This document shows positions 35,047 to 44,745 of a stretch of DNA of 64,000 nt, in pieces (positions within the stretch are counted from its first letter, which is position 1; the number at the start of each line of letters is the position of its first letter). Both the position numbers and the translations under genes were made by a program. Source of the DNA: Pseudomonas vlassakiae (GTDB taxonomy: Bacteria > Pseudomonadota > Gammaproteobacteria > Pseudomonadales > Pseudomonadaceae); contig NZ_JABWRP020000006.1 in the NCBI RefSeq assembly GCF_014269035.2, forward strand, positions 62,001 through 126,000. Reading direction: 5' to 3'. The notes below the pieces were generated by a model. It was not told the DNA's origin and ran no database searches. It worked only from the letters and a program-made list of their open reading frames with translations.

Positions 35047-36441
35047 CTAAGCCAGCTGTGCCAAGGCCTGGCGGAATGCCGGCGGCAGGTTGTCGCCAAA
35101 GCGCACGCGGCCATCGGCCTGGGTGAAGATGCCGGTGCGTTGCAGCCAGGCTTCGAATTCCGGCCCGGGCTTCAGGCCCAGGGTCTGGCGCGCATACAGC
35201 GCATCGTGGAACGACGTGGTCTGGTAGTTGAGCATGATGTCGTCGGAGCCTGGGATGCCCATGATGAAATTGATCCCGGCCACGCCCAGCAGGGTCAGTA
35301 GGGTGTCCATGTCGTCCTGGTCGGCTTCGGCGTGGTTGGTGTAGCAGATGTCGCAGCCCATCGGCACGCCGAGCAGCTTGCCGCAGAAGTGGTCTTCGAG
35401 GCCGGCGCGGATGATCTGCTTGCCGTTGTACAGGTATTCGGGGCCGATGAAGCCGACCACGGTGTTGACCAGGAACGGCTTGAAGTGGCGGGCCACGGCG
35501 TAGGCGCGGGTCTCACAGGTTTGCTGGTCGACGCCGTGGTGGGCATTGGCCGACAGCGCGCTGCCTTGGCCGGTTTCGAAGTACATCAGGTTCTGCCCGA
35601 GGGTGCCGCGCTTGAGCGACAGGCCGGCCTCGTAGCCTTCCTGCAGCACGTTAAGGTTGATGCCGAAGCCGGCGTTGGCCGCCTCGGTGCCAGCGATCGA
35701 CTGGAACACCAGGTCCAGCGGCACGCCGCGGTTGATCGCTTCGATCGAGGTGGTGACGTGGGTCAGCACGCAGGCCTGGGTGGGAATGTCATAGCGCTGG
35801 ATGATGGCGTCGAGCATTTCCAGCAGGGCGCAGATCGAGGCGATGCTGTCGGTGGCCGGGTTGATGCCGATCATGGCGTCGCCGTTGCCGTAGAGCAGGC
35901 CGTCGAGGATGCTGGCGGCGATACCGGCCGGCTCGTCGGTCGGGTGGTTGGGTTGCAGGCGGGTCGACAGGCGCCCGCGCAGGCCCATGGTGCCGCGGAA
36001 CCGGGTGACCACGCGGATCTTCTGCGCCACCAGCACCAGGTCCTGCACACGCATGATCTTCGACACGGCGGCGGCCATTTCCGGGGTCAGCCCCGGGGCG
36101 AGGGCGCTCAGGCTCCGCTCATCAGCTTCTTCGCTGAGCAGCCAGTCGCGCAGGCCGCCAACGGTCAGGTGGCTGACCGGGGCGAAGGCCTGGGCGTCGT
36201 GGGTGTCGACGATCAGCCGGGTGATCTCGTCCTGTTCATAGGGGATCAAAGCTTCATTCAGAAAATGCGTCAGCGGGATGTTGGCCAAGGCCATCTGCGC
36301 GGCCACCCGTTCGCCGTCGTTGCTGGCGGCGACGCCGGCCAGAAAGTCTCCGGAACGGGCCGGGCTGGCCTTGGCCATCACGTCCTTGAGGCTGTCGAAG
36401 CGATAGACCAGGTGGCCCACCGTGTGTACGAAACTTGCCAT
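35047..36441 (-). CDS. eutB: Ethanolamine ammonia-lyase heavy chain
   Basis: This 464-residue protein starts [32 protein letters not shown]. It has the catalytic TIM-barrel segments [65 protein letters not shown] and [54 protein letters not shown]. This is the large subunit carrying the substrate and cobalamin sites. The frame is open for 45 codons upstream of the ATG at 36441 with no similarity. It lies 46 bases after the permease gene. Confidence 0.97.
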   Translation of the reverse strand: MASFVHTVGHLVYRFDSLKDVMAKASPARSGDFLAGVAASNDGERVAAQMALANIPLTHFLNEALIPYEQDEITRLIVDTHDAQAFAPVSHLTVGGLRDWLLSEEADERSLSALAPGLTPEMAAAVSKIMRVQDLVLVAQKIRVVTRFRGTMGLRGRLSTRLQPNHPTDEPAGIAASILDGLLYGNGDAMIGINPATDSIASICALLEMLDAIIQRYDIPTQACVLTHVTTSIEAINRGVPLDLVFQSIAGTEAANAGFGINLNVLQEGYEAGLSLKRGTLGQNLMYFETGQGSALSANAHHGVDQQTCETRAYAVARHFKPFLVNTVVGFIGPEYLYNGKQIIRAGLEDHFCGKLLGVPMGCDICYTNHAEADQDDMDTLLTLLGVAGINFIMGIPGSDDIMLNYQTTSFHDALYARQTLGLKPGPEFEAWLQRTGIFTQADGRVRFGDNLPPAFRQALAQLA

Positions 36442-36487
36442 ACAGAATCTCCAGAGCCGCGGGCTGGCCCGCGGCAGGTGGCGGCGA

Positions 36488-37936
36488 TCAGTGCAGTGCC
36501 TCTTCGGCCTTCTGGATCGCGGCGAATTCCTCTTCCGGTGTGCCGGCAACCAGGTGGTGGCGGCTGTACAACGCAAAATAGGCGATGAATACCGCGTAGA
36601 TCACGGCAGCGCCAATCACCACCCGTGGGTCGACCAGGAAGCCCGCGACCACGGCGATACAGGCCAGCACCAGGGCCAGGCCCGAGGTGAAGATGCCGCC
36701 GGGGGTGCGGTAAGGGCGTTCCATTTTTGGCCGACGGATACGCAGGGTGATGTGCGCGGCCATCATCAGCACATACGACAGTGTGGCACCGAATACCGCC
36801 ACCAGGATCAGCAGGTCACCCTGGCCGGTCAGCGACAGGGCGAAACCGATGATCCCGGGGATCACCAGCGCCATGACCGGGGCCTTGCTCTGGTTGGTTT
36901 CCGACAGCTTGCGCGGCAGGTAGCCCGCGCGAGAAAGGGCGAAGATCTGCCGCGAATAGGCGTAGATGATCGAGAAGAAACTGGCGATCAGGCCGGCCAG
37001 GCCTACCAGGTTGACGAAACTGCCCATCCAGGTGGAGCCGCCGTAGGCCTTGGCCAGTGCTTCGACCAGCGGGTTGCCCGAGGCCTTCAGGGCTTCGGAG
37101 CCTGCGCCGCCAGGGCCGACCACCAGGATCAGCAGGGCGAACGCCAGCAGTACCAGCATTGCGCCGATCAGGCCGCGTGGCAGGTCGCGCTTGGGGTTCT
37201 TGGTTTCTTCAGCGGCCAGTGGCACCCCTTCGACGGCGAGGAAGAACCAGATGGCATAGGGGATCGCGGCCCACACGCCGACATAGCCGAATGGCAGGAA
37301 GCTGCTGGCGCCCGCGGCGTCCGTTTTGGCGATGTCGAACAGGTTGGCTGCATCAAAATGGGGCACCATGGCCACCAGGAATACGGCCAGGGCAATGGCT
37401 GCGACTGCGGTGATGATGAACATCAGTTTCAGCGCTTCACCCACGCCGAAGATGTGAATGCCGATAAACACCACATAGAAGGCCAGGTAAATCATCCAGC
37501 CGCCGATGCCGAACAATGACTGGCAGTAGGCGCCGATGAACGTGGCGATGGCGGCAGGGGCGATGGCGTACTCGATGAGGATCGCCGTGCCGGTCAAAAA
37601 GCCGCCCCACGGGCCGAAGGCGCTGCGGGCAAAACCGTAGCCGCCGCCAGCGGTGGGGATCATCGAGGAGAGCTCGGCCAGCGAGAAGCACATGCACAGG
37701 TACATGGTCGCCATCAGCAAGGTGGCGAGGAACATGCCGCCCCAGCCGCCCTGAGCGAGGCCGAAGTTCCAGCCGGCGTAGTCGCCGGAAATCACGTAAG
37801 CAACGCCCAGGCCCACCAGCAGTACCCAGCCGGCGGCGCCTTTTTTCAGTTCACGTTGCTGGAAATAGTCCGAACCGACTTTTTCGAAGTCGACGGAAGA
37901 ACCTGCCGGCACGCCGGCGGAATGATCGCTTGGCAT
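36488..37936 (-). CDS. eat: Ethanolamine permease (APC superfamily)
   Basis: This 482-residue transporter has about twelve membrane helices and the Eat pattern: DYFQQRELKKGAAGWVLLVGLGVAYVISGDYAGWNFGLAQGGWGGM, AELSSMIPTAGGGYGFARSAFGPWGGFLTG, and SRAGYLPRKLSETNQSKAPVMALVIPG. It imports ethanolamine across the inner membrane. It is first in eat-eutB-eutC. A strong -24/-12 sigma-54 promoter candidate lies 61-76 bases upstream of its start, consistent with control by the activator at 39831. Confidence 0.93.
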   Translation of the reverse strand: MPSDHSAGVPAGSSVDFEKVGSDYFQQRELKKGAAGWVLLVGLGVAYVISGDYAGWNFGLAQGGWGGMFLATLLMATMYLCMCFSLAELSSMIPTAGGGYGFARSAFGPWGGFLTGTAILIEYAIAPAAIATFIGAYCQSLFGIGGWMIYLAFYVVFIGIHIFGVGEALKLMFIITAVAAIALAVFLVAMVPHFDAANLFDIAKTDAAGASSFLPFGYVGVWAAIPYAIWFFLAVEGVPLAAEETKNPKRDLPRGLIGAMLVLLAFALLILVVGPGGAGSEALKASGNPLVEALAKAYGGSTWMGSFVNLVGLAGLIASFFSIIYAYSRQIFALSRAGYLPRKLSETNQSKAPVMALVIPGIIGFALSLTGQGDLLILVAVFGATLSYVLMMAAHITLRIRRPKMERPYRTPGGIFTSGLALVLACIAVVAGFLVDPRVVIGAAVIYAVFIAYFALYSRHHLVAGTPEEEFAAIQKAEEALH

Positions 37937-37996
37937 AGATTCACCTGTTCTTTTTCTTGATGGCCGGAAGGGCTCCGGGCCGATGGTGATAGGTAC

Positions 37997-38012
37997 TGCA
38001 GGAAGCGAGCCA
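37997..38012 (-). promoter_or_regulatory. Sigma-54 (-24/-12) promoter for eat-eutBC
   Basis: On the minus strand the sequence is TGGCTCGCTTCCTGCA, against the consensus TGGCACG-N4-TTGCA. The GG and GC doublets have the exact 10-base spacing. Transcription would start near 37986, giving a leader of about 50 bases. A sigma-54 activator gene is adjacent in the cluster. Confidence 0.75.
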
Positions 38013-38020
38013 GAGCGGTT

Positions 38021-38042
38021 GGGGCCGCCAGTCGGCGGCCCC
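38021..38042. terminator. GC-rich hairpin between aldehyde dehydrogenase and permease genes
   Basis: GGGGCCGCC (38021-38029) pairs perfectly with GGCGGCCCC (38034-38042) over a 4-base loop. It is 11 bases past the dehydrogenase stop and just upstream of the permease promoter. It lacks a T-run, but probably separates the two transcripts. Confidence 0.5.
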
Positions 38043-38053
38043 AGTGCACTGTT

Positions 38054-39574
38054 TTAGAAGAAGCCCAGCGGGTTGATGTCGTAGCTCACCAGCAGGTTCT
38101 TGGTCTGCTGATAGTGGTCGAGCATCATCTTGTGGGTTTCACGGCCGACGCCGGACTTCTTGTAGCCACCGAATGCAGCATGCGCCGGGTACAGGTGGTA
38201 GCAGTTGGTCCACACGCGGCCCGCCTTGATGCCACGGCCCATGCGGTAGGCGCGGTTGATGTCGCGGGTCCACACGCCGGCACCGAGGCCGAACTCGGTG
38301 TCGTTGGCAATGGCCAGGGCTTCGGCTTCGTCCTTGAAGGTGGTGACGCTGACCACCGGGCCGAAGATTTCTTCCTGGAACACGCGCATGCGGTTGTTGC
38401 CTTTGAGCAGGGTCGGCTGGATGTAGTAACCGGTGGCCAGCGAGCCTTCGAGTTTTTCCACCTTGCCGCCGGTCAGCAGCTCGGCGCCTTCCTGCTGGGC
38501 GATGTCGAGGTACGAGAGGATCTTCTCGAACTGCTGCTGGGAGGCCTGGGCGCCGACCATGGTGTCGGTGTCGAGCGGGTCGCCGCGCTTGATTTGCAGG
38601 ACCTTCTTCATCACCACTTCCATGAACTGCGGGTAGATCGACTCCTGCACCAGCGCGCGCGATGGGCAGGTGCACACCTCGCCCTGGTTGAAGAACGCCA
38701 GCACCATGCCTTCGGCGGCCTTGTCGATGAAGCTCGGCTCGGCCTGCATGATGTCTTCGAAGTACACGTTCGGCGACTTGCCACCCAGCTCGACGGTGGA
38801 CGGGATGATGTTCTCGGCCGCGCATTTCATGATGTGCGAGCCGACCGGGGTGGAGCCGGTGAAGGCGATCTTGGCGATACGCTTGCTGGTGGCCAGTGCT
38901 TCACCGGCCTCGCGGCCATAGCCTTGCACCACGTTGAGCACGCCTTTGGGCAGCAGGTCGCCAATCAGCTCGACCAGCACGGTGATGCCCAGTGGTGTCT
39001 GTTCGGCCGGCTTGAGCACCACGCAGTTGCCGGCGGCCAGGGCTGGGGCAAGCTTCCAGGCGGCCATCAGGATCGGGAAGTTCCACGGGATGATCTGCCC
39101 GACCACACCCAGTGGCTCATGGATGTGATAGGCCACGGTGTTTTCGTTGATTTCGGCAGCGCCGCCTTCCTGGGCGCGGATGCAGCCGGCAAAGTAGCGG
39201 AAGTGGTCGACGGCCAGCGGGATATCGGCGTTGAGGGTTTCGCGGATCGGCTTGCCGTTGTCCCAGGTTTCGGTAATGGCCAGGATTTCCAGGTTCTGCT
39301 CGATACGGTCGGCAATCTTCAGCAGGATGTTGGAGCGGTCCTGTACCGAGGTGCGGCCCCAGGCGTCGGCGGCGGCATGGGCGGCATCCAGGGCTTTCTC
39401 GATGTCTTCGGCAGTGGAACGCGGGAATTCGGCGATCAGCTGGCCGTTCACCGGGGAAGTGTTGTCGAAGTACTGGCCTTTGACGGGGGCCACGAATTCG
39501 CCACCGATGAAGTTGCCGTAGCGCTTCTTGAAGGAAACCTTCGCGCCCTCGGTACCGGGATGTGCGTAACGCAT
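38054..39574 (-). CDS. NAD-dependent aldehyde dehydrogenase (acetaldehyde, ExaC/AldB type)
   Basis: This 506-residue protein is a full aldehyde dehydrogenase: [60 protein letters not shown], the cofactor loop [12 protein letters not shown], catalytic Glu in [12 protein letters not shown] and catalytic Cys in [16 protein letters not shown]. It ends NPLGFF. It should oxidise the acetaldehyde made by EutBC to acetate. It has its own sigma-54 promoter candidate 48-63 bases upstream and is divergent from the activator gene. GGAG lies just before the ATG. Confidence 0.93.
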   Translation of the reverse strand: MRYAHPGTEGAKVSFKKRYGNFIGGEFVAPVKGQYFDNTSPVNGQLIAEFPRSTAEDIEKALDAAHAAADAWGRTSVQDRSNILLKIADRIEQNLEILAITETWDNGKPIRETLNADIPLAVDHFRYFAGCIRAQEGGAAEINENTVAYHIHEPLGVVGQIIPWNFPILMAAWKLAPALAAGNCVVLKPAEQTPLGITVLVELIGDLLPKGVLNVVQGYGREAGEALATSKRIAKIAFTGSTPVGSHIMKCAAENIIPSTVELGGKSPNVYFEDIMQAEPSFIDKAAEGMVLAFFNQGEVCTCPSRALVQESIYPQFMEVVMKKVLQIKRGDPLDTDTMVGAQASQQQFEKILSYLDIAQQEGAELLTGGKVEKLEGSLATGYYIQPTLLKGNNRMRVFQEEIFGPVVSVTTFKDEAEALAIANDTEFGLGAGVWTRDINRAYRMGRGIKAGRVWTNCYHLYPAHAAFGGYKKSGVGRETHKMMLDHYQQTKNLLVSYDINPLGFF

Positions 39575-39621
39575 GGTGTGTCTCCTGGCTGTTATGTTTG
39601 TTGAGGAGTTGGAAAGCGTAG

Positions 39622-39637
39622 AGCAAAGGTTGGGCCA
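39622..39637 (-). promoter_or_regulatory. Sigma-54 (-24/-12) promoter for the aldehyde dehydrogenase gene
   Basis: Minus-strand TGGCCCAACCTTTGCT has the GG and GC doublets at exact sigma-54 spacing and the TTGC -12 element intact. The start site would be near 39611, giving a leader of about 37 bases. It fits with the divergent sigma-54 activator gene. Confidence 0.7.
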
Positions 39638-39702
39638 GCGTGGTGCAAGCCAGTGGAATCAATGACTTGGGTCAAGCTGCAATGCGGGCGGGAAGCGGCC
39701 CT

Positions 39703-39775
39703 GTGCCAAGCCTGGCACGCCCGGGGTGACACTTTGTACCGTTTGCGACACGTTGCCGGTGGGCACGTTGCAAAC
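39703..39775. promoter_or_regulatory. Candidate enhancer (activator-binding) region
   Basis: Between the dehydrogenase promoter and the activator gene lies GTGCCA-AGCC-TGGCAC (39703-39718). It is followed by CACGTTGC twice (39749-39756 and 39764-39771), the second continuing into CAAAC, so that TTTGC and GCAAA flank the block (39742-39774). These symmetric elements sit 66-150 bases upstream of the -24 box, the normal place for activator sites. Confidence 0.45.
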
Positions 39776-39830
39776 CCTGCCCGGGTGGAGGATGCTGGCG
39801 TGAATCTCTATCTGCGGAGAACAACAACAA

Positions 39831-41741
39831 ATGCAGAGCAACTCATTCAGCCGCCATGCCCAGCAGGTGCATACCGTCGCCCGTGGTGAAGCTGGCAGCG
39901 ACCCGTCGATTGCCCGCTCCTGGTTGCGCTGCCTGGACGACTATCATCTCGACCCGTCAGTGATCGAGGCGCCGGTGGTGCTGGAACACGGCCGCCTGCT
40001 CGAGAGCCGCGAGCGCCTGCGCCAGGTGCTGAAGATCGCCGACAGCGAGATGAACAGCCTGCACCAGCAGCTCTCCGGTGCCGGCCATGCGGTGCTGCTG
40101 ACCGATGCCCGAGGGGTGATCCTCAACTGTGTCACCGCGCCCAGCGAGCGGCGCAACTTCGAGCGTGCCGGGCTGTGGCTGGGCGCGGACTGGAGCGAGG
40201 CGCGCGAGGGTACCAATGGCATCGGCACCTGCCTGGTCGAGCGCCAGGCCCTGACCATTCACCAGAATGAACACTTTCGCGGCCGCCATACCGGGCTGAC
40301 CTGCTCGGCGAGCCCGGTGTTCGACCCGCACGGTGAGCTGCTGGCGGTGCTCGATGTGTCCTCGGCGCGGCCGGACGTGTCGCGCCAGAGCCAGTTCCAC
40401 ACCATGGCGCTGGTCAACCTTTCGGCGAAGATGATCGAGAGCTGCTATTTCCTGCGTCATTTCGAGCAGCAGTGGTTGCTGCGCATCCACGTGCAGGCGG
40501 AGTCGGTCGGCCAGTTCAGTGAAGGGTTGCTGGCGTTCGACGGCGATGGTCGGATCTGCGCCGCCAACCAGAGTGCCCTGAACCTGCTCGGCACCATTCG
40601 CGGGGGCGTGTTGGGCAAACCGCTGGAGATGTTCTTCGCCTGCAGCCACGACGAGCTGTTCAGCCGCGCTACGCCAGGCGGCGGTACGGTCTGGCCGTTG
40701 CGCACCCGTGATGGACGCCAGGTGTTCGCCAGCCTGCGCGGCCAGGCGCAGGCGCCGCGATGGACGGTGCCGGCCAGCCTGCCCCAGGCCAGGCCTGCCG
40801 CAGCGCCGGGCATCTGCCTGCTGGACCCGGCCCTGCAACACGATTTTCAACGTGCCGTGCGCGTGTTCGAGCGCGATGTGCCGCTGCTGCTGCGCGGCGA
40901 GACCGGTTGCGGTAAAGAAGCCTTTGCCCAGGCCGTGCACCAGGCCAGCCAGCGCCGTGGCAAGCCGTTCGTGGCGGTCAACTGTGCGTCGATCCCCGAG
41001 AGCCTGATCGAAAGTGAGCTGTTCGGCTACCGCGGTGGCAGCTTTACCGGAGCACGCAAAGAGGGCATGCGTGGCAAGCTGCTGCAGGCTGATGGCGGTA
41101 CCTTGTTGCTGGACGAGATAGGCGACATGCCGCTGGCGTTGCAGACCCGCCTGTTGCGGGTGCTGGAAGAGCGCCAGGTGGTGCCGATTGGTGGTGAGCC
41201 GCAGGCGGTGGATGTGCGGATCGTCAGCGCCACCCACCGCGACTTGCTGGAACGGGTGGAGCAGGGCAGTTTCCGCGAAGACCTGTACTACCGGCTCAAT
41301 GGCCTGGAGGTGGCGCTGCCAGCGGTGCGCGAGCGTAGTGACAAGGAGCAGTTGCTGGATTTCCTGCTGCATCAAGAGGCACAGGGGCAGGTGGTCCGAT
41401 TGGCGCCCGAGGCGCGTCAGGCACTGCTTGGCTTTGCCTGGCCGGGGAACGTCCGGCAGATGCGCAACGTGCTACGGACCTTGGTGGCGCTGTGCGAAGA
41501 CACCATCATCCACTTCCTGGACCTTCCCGCCATCATCAAGACGTACGCGCCCTCTGTGGGAGCGGCTGTCGAGCCTGAAGTTTCGGAGGGCGTCGATGTA
41601 TTGCAGAGTGCTGAACATCAGGCGCTGATGGAAGTGCTGGAAGCAAAACACTGGCACCTGACCCGGGTCGCCGAGCACCTGGGCATCAGCCGCAATACCT
41701 TATATCGAAAACTTCGAAAACACGGCATCAGCCGCGTGTAA
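39831..41741 (+). CDS. eatR: Sigma-54-dependent activator, AcoR/EatR type
   Basis: This 636-residue protein has an N-terminal GAF-type sensor region (about 60-210), a PAS-like segment (about 230-300), an AAA+ domain and a C-terminal Fis-type helix-turn-helix (LTRVAEHLGISRNTLYRKLRKHGI). Walker A is GETGCGKE (356-363) and Walker B LLLDEIGD (425-432). The sigma-54 contact loop reads GSFTGA at 403-408 instead of the usual GAFTGA. Divergence from the dehydrogenase and eut genes, both with -24/-12 promoters, makes it the likely ethanolamine/acetaldehyde regulator. The symbol follows context, not proof. Confidence 0.85.
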   Translation: MQSNSFSRHAQQVHTVARGEAGSDPSIARSWLRCLDDYHLDPSVIEAPVVLEHGRLLESRERLRQVLKIADSEMNSLHQQLSGAGHAVLLTDARGVILNCVTAPSERRNFERAGLWLGADWSEAREGTNGIGTCLVERQALTIHQNEHFRGRHTGLTCSASPVFDPHGELLAVLDVSSARPDVSRQSQFHTMALVNLSAKMIESCYFLRHFEQQWLLRIHVQAESVGQFSEGLLAFDGDGRICAANQSALNLLGTIRGGVLGKPLEMFFACSHDELFSRATPGGGTVWPLRTRDGRQVFASLRGQAQAPRWTVPASLPQARPAAAPGICLLDPALQHDFQRAVRVFERDVPLLLRGETGCGKEAFAQAVHQASQRRGKPFVAVNCASIPESLIESELFGYRGGSFTGARKEGMRGKLLQADGGTLLLDEIGDMPLALQTRLLRVLEERQVVPIGGEPQAVDVRIVSATHRDLLERVEQGSFREDLYYRLNGLEVALPAVRERSDKEQLLDFLLHQEAQGQVVRLAPEARQALLGFAWPGNVRQMRNVLRTLVALCEDTIIHFLDLPAIIKTYAPSVGAAVEPEVSEGVDVLQSAEHQALMEVLEAKHWHLTRVAEHLGISRNTLYRKLRKHGISRV

Positions 41742-41810
41742 TAACCGAAACAGCGTGTGCGATTTTTCTCGCCCTAGGCTACCCTGCCTCGAAGTTTTGC
41801 GAGGTCGACC

Positions 41811-43160
41811 ATGCATATTCATATTCTCGGTATTTGCGGCACTTTCATGGGTTCGCTGGCCGTGCTGGCCAAAGAGCTCGGCCACCGCGTCACCGGCTCC
41901 GACGCCAACGTCTATCCGCCCATGAGCACCCAGCTCGAAGCCCAGGGCATCGAGCTGACCCAGGGCTACGACCCGGCTCAGCTGGACCCTGCACCAGACC
42001 TGGTAGTGATCGGCAACGCCATGTCGCGGGGCAACCCGGCGGTGGAGTATGTGCTGAACAAGGGCTTGCCTTATGTGTCCGGCCCGCAGTGGCTGGCCGA
42101 CCATGTGCTGCAGGGCCGCTGGGTGCTGGCCGTGGCGGGCACCCACGGCAAGACCACCACCAGCAGCATGCTGGCCTGGGTGCTGGAGCACGCCGGCATG
42201 AGCCCGGGCTTCCTGATCGGCGGCGTGCCGCAGAACTTCTCGGTGTCGGCGCGCCTGGGCGGCACACCGTTCTTCGTGGTCGAGGCCGACGAATACGACA
42301 GCGCCTTCTTCGACAAGCGTTCGAAGTTTGTGCATTACCACCCGCGCACCGCGATCCTCAACAACCTTGAGTTCGACCACGCGGACATCTTTCCTGACCT
42401 GGCGTCCATCGAGCGGCAGTTCCATCACCTGGTACGGACCATCCCGAGCGAAGGCCTGGTCATTCACCCGACCACCGAGCAGGCGCTGGAGCGGGTGATC
42501 GGCATGGGCTGCTGGACCCCGGTGCAGACCACCGGTGAAGGTGGCGAGTGGCAGGCTCGCCTGCTCAGTGCCGACGGATCGCGTTTCGAGGTGCTGTTCG
42601 AGGGTGAGGTGCAGGGTGTGGTGGACTGGGCACTGACCGGTCAGCACAACGTCGCCAACGCCCTCGCCACGCTGGCCGCCGCCCGTCATGTTGGCGTTGT
42701 GCCGGCAATGGGTATCGAAGGCCTGAGTGCGTTCAAGAGCGTCAAGCGGCGCATGGAAAAGGTGGCTGAGGTCCAGGGCGTGACCATCTACGATGATTTC
42801 GCCCACCATCCGACGGCCATTGCCACCACACTCGACGGCTTGCGCAAGCGGGTGGGTGAAGCGCCGGTCATCGCCATCATCGAGCCGCGCTCCAACTCCA
42901 TGAAGCTGGGCGCCCATCGAGATGGCCTGCCGGAAAGCGTCAATGACGCCGACCAGGTGATCTGGTACGCGCCCGCCAACCTGGGTTGGGACCTGGCCGG
43001 CACTGCCGCGCAATGCAAGGTGCCCAGTGTGGTGGCCGACAGCCTTGACGCGATCATCGACCGGGTCAAGGGCCAGGCTCGCCCGGGTACCCATGTGGTG
43101 ATCATGAGCAATGGCGGCTTCGGCGGCCTGCATGGCAAGTTGGCCGAGGCACTGCAGTGA
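41811..43160 (+). CDS. mpl: UDP-N-acetylmuramate:tripeptide ligase Mpl
   Basis: This 449-residue Mur-ligase family member starts [39 protein letters not shown]. It has the ATP motif [46 protein letters not shown] and [20 protein letters not shown]. It attaches recycled murein tripeptide to UDP-N-acetylmuramic acid in the cytoplasm. Its end overlaps ubiX by 4 bases. It starts a short run mpl-ubiX-lipoprotein with overlapping stops and starts. Confidence 0.96.
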   Translation: MHIHILGICGTFMGSLAVLAKELGHRVTGSDANVYPPMSTQLEAQGIELTQGYDPAQLDPAPDLVVIGNAMSRGNPAVEYVLNKGLPYVSGPQWLADHVLQGRWVLAVAGTHGKTTTSSMLAWVLEHAGMSPGFLIGGVPQNFSVSARLGGTPFFVVEADEYDSAFFDKRSKFVHYHPRTAILNNLEFDHADIFPDLASIERQFHHLVRTIPSEGLVIHPTTEQALERVIGMGCWTPVQTTGEGGEWQARLLSADGSRFEVLFEGEVQGVVDWALTGQHNVANALATLAAARHVGVVPAMGIEGLSAFKSVKRRMEKVAEVQGVTIYDDFAHHPTAIATTLDGLRKRVGEAPVIAIIEPRSNSMKLGAHRDGLPESVNDADQVIWYAPANLGWDLAGTAAQCKVPSVVADSLDAIIDRVKGQARPGTHVVIMSNGGFGGLHGKLAEALQ

Positions 43161-43786
43161 GCGGCCCGGAACGCATCACCCTGGCCATGACTGGCGCCTC
43201 CGGCGTGCAATATGGCCTGCGCCTGCTCGATTGCCTGGTGCGCGAGGACCGCGAGGTGCATTTCCTCATCTCCAAGGCTGCGCAACTGGTGATGGCCACC
43301 GAGACCGACGTGCTCCTGCCGGCCAAGCCGCAGGCCATGCAGGCGTTTCTCACCGAATACACGGGTGCTGCCGATGGGCAGATCCGTGTCTATGGCAAGG
43401 AAGACTGGATGTCGCCGGTGGCTTCGGGCTCTGGGGCGCCAGCGGCGATGGTGGTGGTGCCGTGTTCAACCGGTACCTTGTCGGCAATCGCCACCGGCGC
43501 CTGCAACAACCTGATCGAGCGAGCCGCCGACGTCACCCTCAAGGAGCGTCGGCAGCTGATCCTGGTGCCACGCGAGGCACCGTTGTCGACCATTCACCTG
43601 GAGAACATGCTCAAGTTGTCACAGATGGGGGCAGTGATCCTGCCGGCGGCACCGGGGTTCTATCATCAGCCGCAGACCATCGATGACCTGATCGACTTCG
43701 TCGTGGCGCGCATTCTCAACCTGTTGAACATTCCACAGGACATGTTGCCGCGCTGGGGCGAGCATCACTTCGGGGCTGATGAGTGA
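43157..43786 (+). CDS. ubiX: Flavin prenyltransferase UbiX
   Basis: This 209-residue protein has the UbiX fold: [22 protein letters not shown] at the flavin site, [77 protein letters not shown] and [15 protein letters not shown]. It makes prenylated FMN for the UbiD decarboxylase. The GTG start overlaps the mpl stop. It is another FMN user in a window rich in flavin synthesis genes. Confidence 0.96.
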   Translation: MSGPERITLAMTGASGVQYGLRLLDCLVREDREVHFLISKAAQLVMATETDVLLPAKPQAMQAFLTEYTGAADGQIRVYGKEDWMSPVASGSGAPAAMVVVPCSTGTLSAIATGACNNLIERAADVTLKERRQLILVPREAPLSTIHLENMLKLSQMGAVILPAAPGFYHQPQTIDDLIDFVVARILNLLNIPQDMLPRWGEHHFGADE

Positions 43787-44070
43787 GGCGCTTTCTGGCC
43801 GGCTTGCTGGCGGCAAGCCTGCTTGGCGGCTGCGCCACGGTGCGTACGCTGGACGCCAACAAGCCTGGGGCGCCAGTGGTGTATGCCGGGACCCGGCTGG
43901 ATCTGTACGTGATCAAGGGTGGCTGCTGCCCCAAGGATCGCTTCGGGGCCGAGGCACCGGCGTATCCTCACCTGGACCTGCCTGGCAGCATGCTGCTGGA
44001 CACGCTGTTCCTGCCGCTGTCATTGCTGACGGCGGCAGGCATAGGGTTTCAGGCTACGGGTGGCCTGTAG
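43783..44070 (+). CDS. YceK/YidQ-family small lipoprotein
   Basis: This 95-residue protein has a lipoprotein signal with lipobox LLGGC, then ATVRTLD and [39 protein letters not shown], the YceK/YidQ pattern. Function is unknown; the family is thought to sit in the cell envelope. The GTG start overlaps the ubiX stop by 4 bases. The mature part has a CC pair (KGGCCPKD) not required by the lipobox. Confidence 0.82.
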   Translation: MRRFLAGLLAASLLGGCATVRTLDANKPGAPVVYAGTRLDLYVIKGGCCPKDRFGAEAPAYPHLDLPGSMLLDTLFLPLSLLTAAGIGFQATGGL

Positions 44071-44073
44071 CGG

Positions 44074-44718
44074 CTAATTCTTGCCGAGCCTGCGTAACTC
44101 GTCGGACTCGACCACGCGGATTCCGTCCTCTTCTTCCAGCGCCAGGCGCCACAACGCCCGTGCCAGTGTGCATGCCTCGATCCCGCGATATTTACCTGGC
44201 ATCAACTTCGAGAACGGCGAGGCCAGCTTCTCACCCAGGCGGGGTTCCACCCGTTCACCGAGCAGCAACGATGGCCGTACGATGGTCAGTTGTGGCCAGT
44301 CCTGCGCTTTGAGCGCTTCTTCCATTTCGCCTTTGACCCGGTTGTAGAAGATCGACGACTTGGGGTCTGCTCCAAGGGCGCTGACTACCAGCAGGTGACG
44401 CGCACCCATTTCCCGTGCGCGCTTGCTGAAGGCTACGACCATGTCCAGATCGACGGCGCGAAACGCTTGCTCAGAGCCCGCCTGCTTGAGGGTGGTGCCC
44501 AGGCAGCAATAGGCAATATCGACCCGGCCGGCCAGTTGCGGGAGAAACACTGCGGGGTCGCCCACCGGGTTTTCCAGGTGGGGGTGCTCGGCCAGTGGCC
44601 GACGGGTCGGGGCCAGCACGCGACTGATGGTGGGTTCGTTGAGCAGGCGGTCGAGCAGGTGCTCACCAGTAAGGCCGGTGGCACCGGCAAGCAGGACATG
44701 CTGAGGCGTCAAATACAT
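44074..44718 (-). CDS. Atypical SDR / NAD(P)H-binding oxidoreductase
   Basis: This 214-residue protein starts with the dinucleotide motif [19 protein letters not shown] and continues with [59 protein letters not shown] and [13 protein letters not shown]. That is the HTATIP2/YwnB-like atypical short-chain dehydrogenase group. The substrate is unknown. GGGAGAG lies 6 bases before the ATG at 44718. The caspase-like gene is 27 bases upstream on the same strand, so they may be cotranscribed. Confidence 0.85.
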   Translation of the reverse strand: MYLTPQHVLLAGATGLTGEHLLDRLLNEPTISRVLAPTRRPLAEHPHLENPVGDPAVFLPQLAGRVDIAYCCLGTTLKQAGSEQAFRAVDLDMVVAFSKRAREMGARHLLVVSALGADPKSSIFYNRVKGEMEEALKAQDWPQLTIVRPSLLLGERVEPRLGEKLASPFSKLMPGKYRGIEACTLARALWRLALEEEDGIRVVESDELRRLGKN

Positions 44719-44745
44719 GATGTCTCTCCCTTGTTACACACAAGC

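Noticed and set aside
34220..39574. A bacterial microcompartment for ethanolamine use
   Set aside because: Only eutB, eutC, the permease and an aldehyde dehydrogenase are present; no shell, EutE, EutD or EutT genes are in the window.
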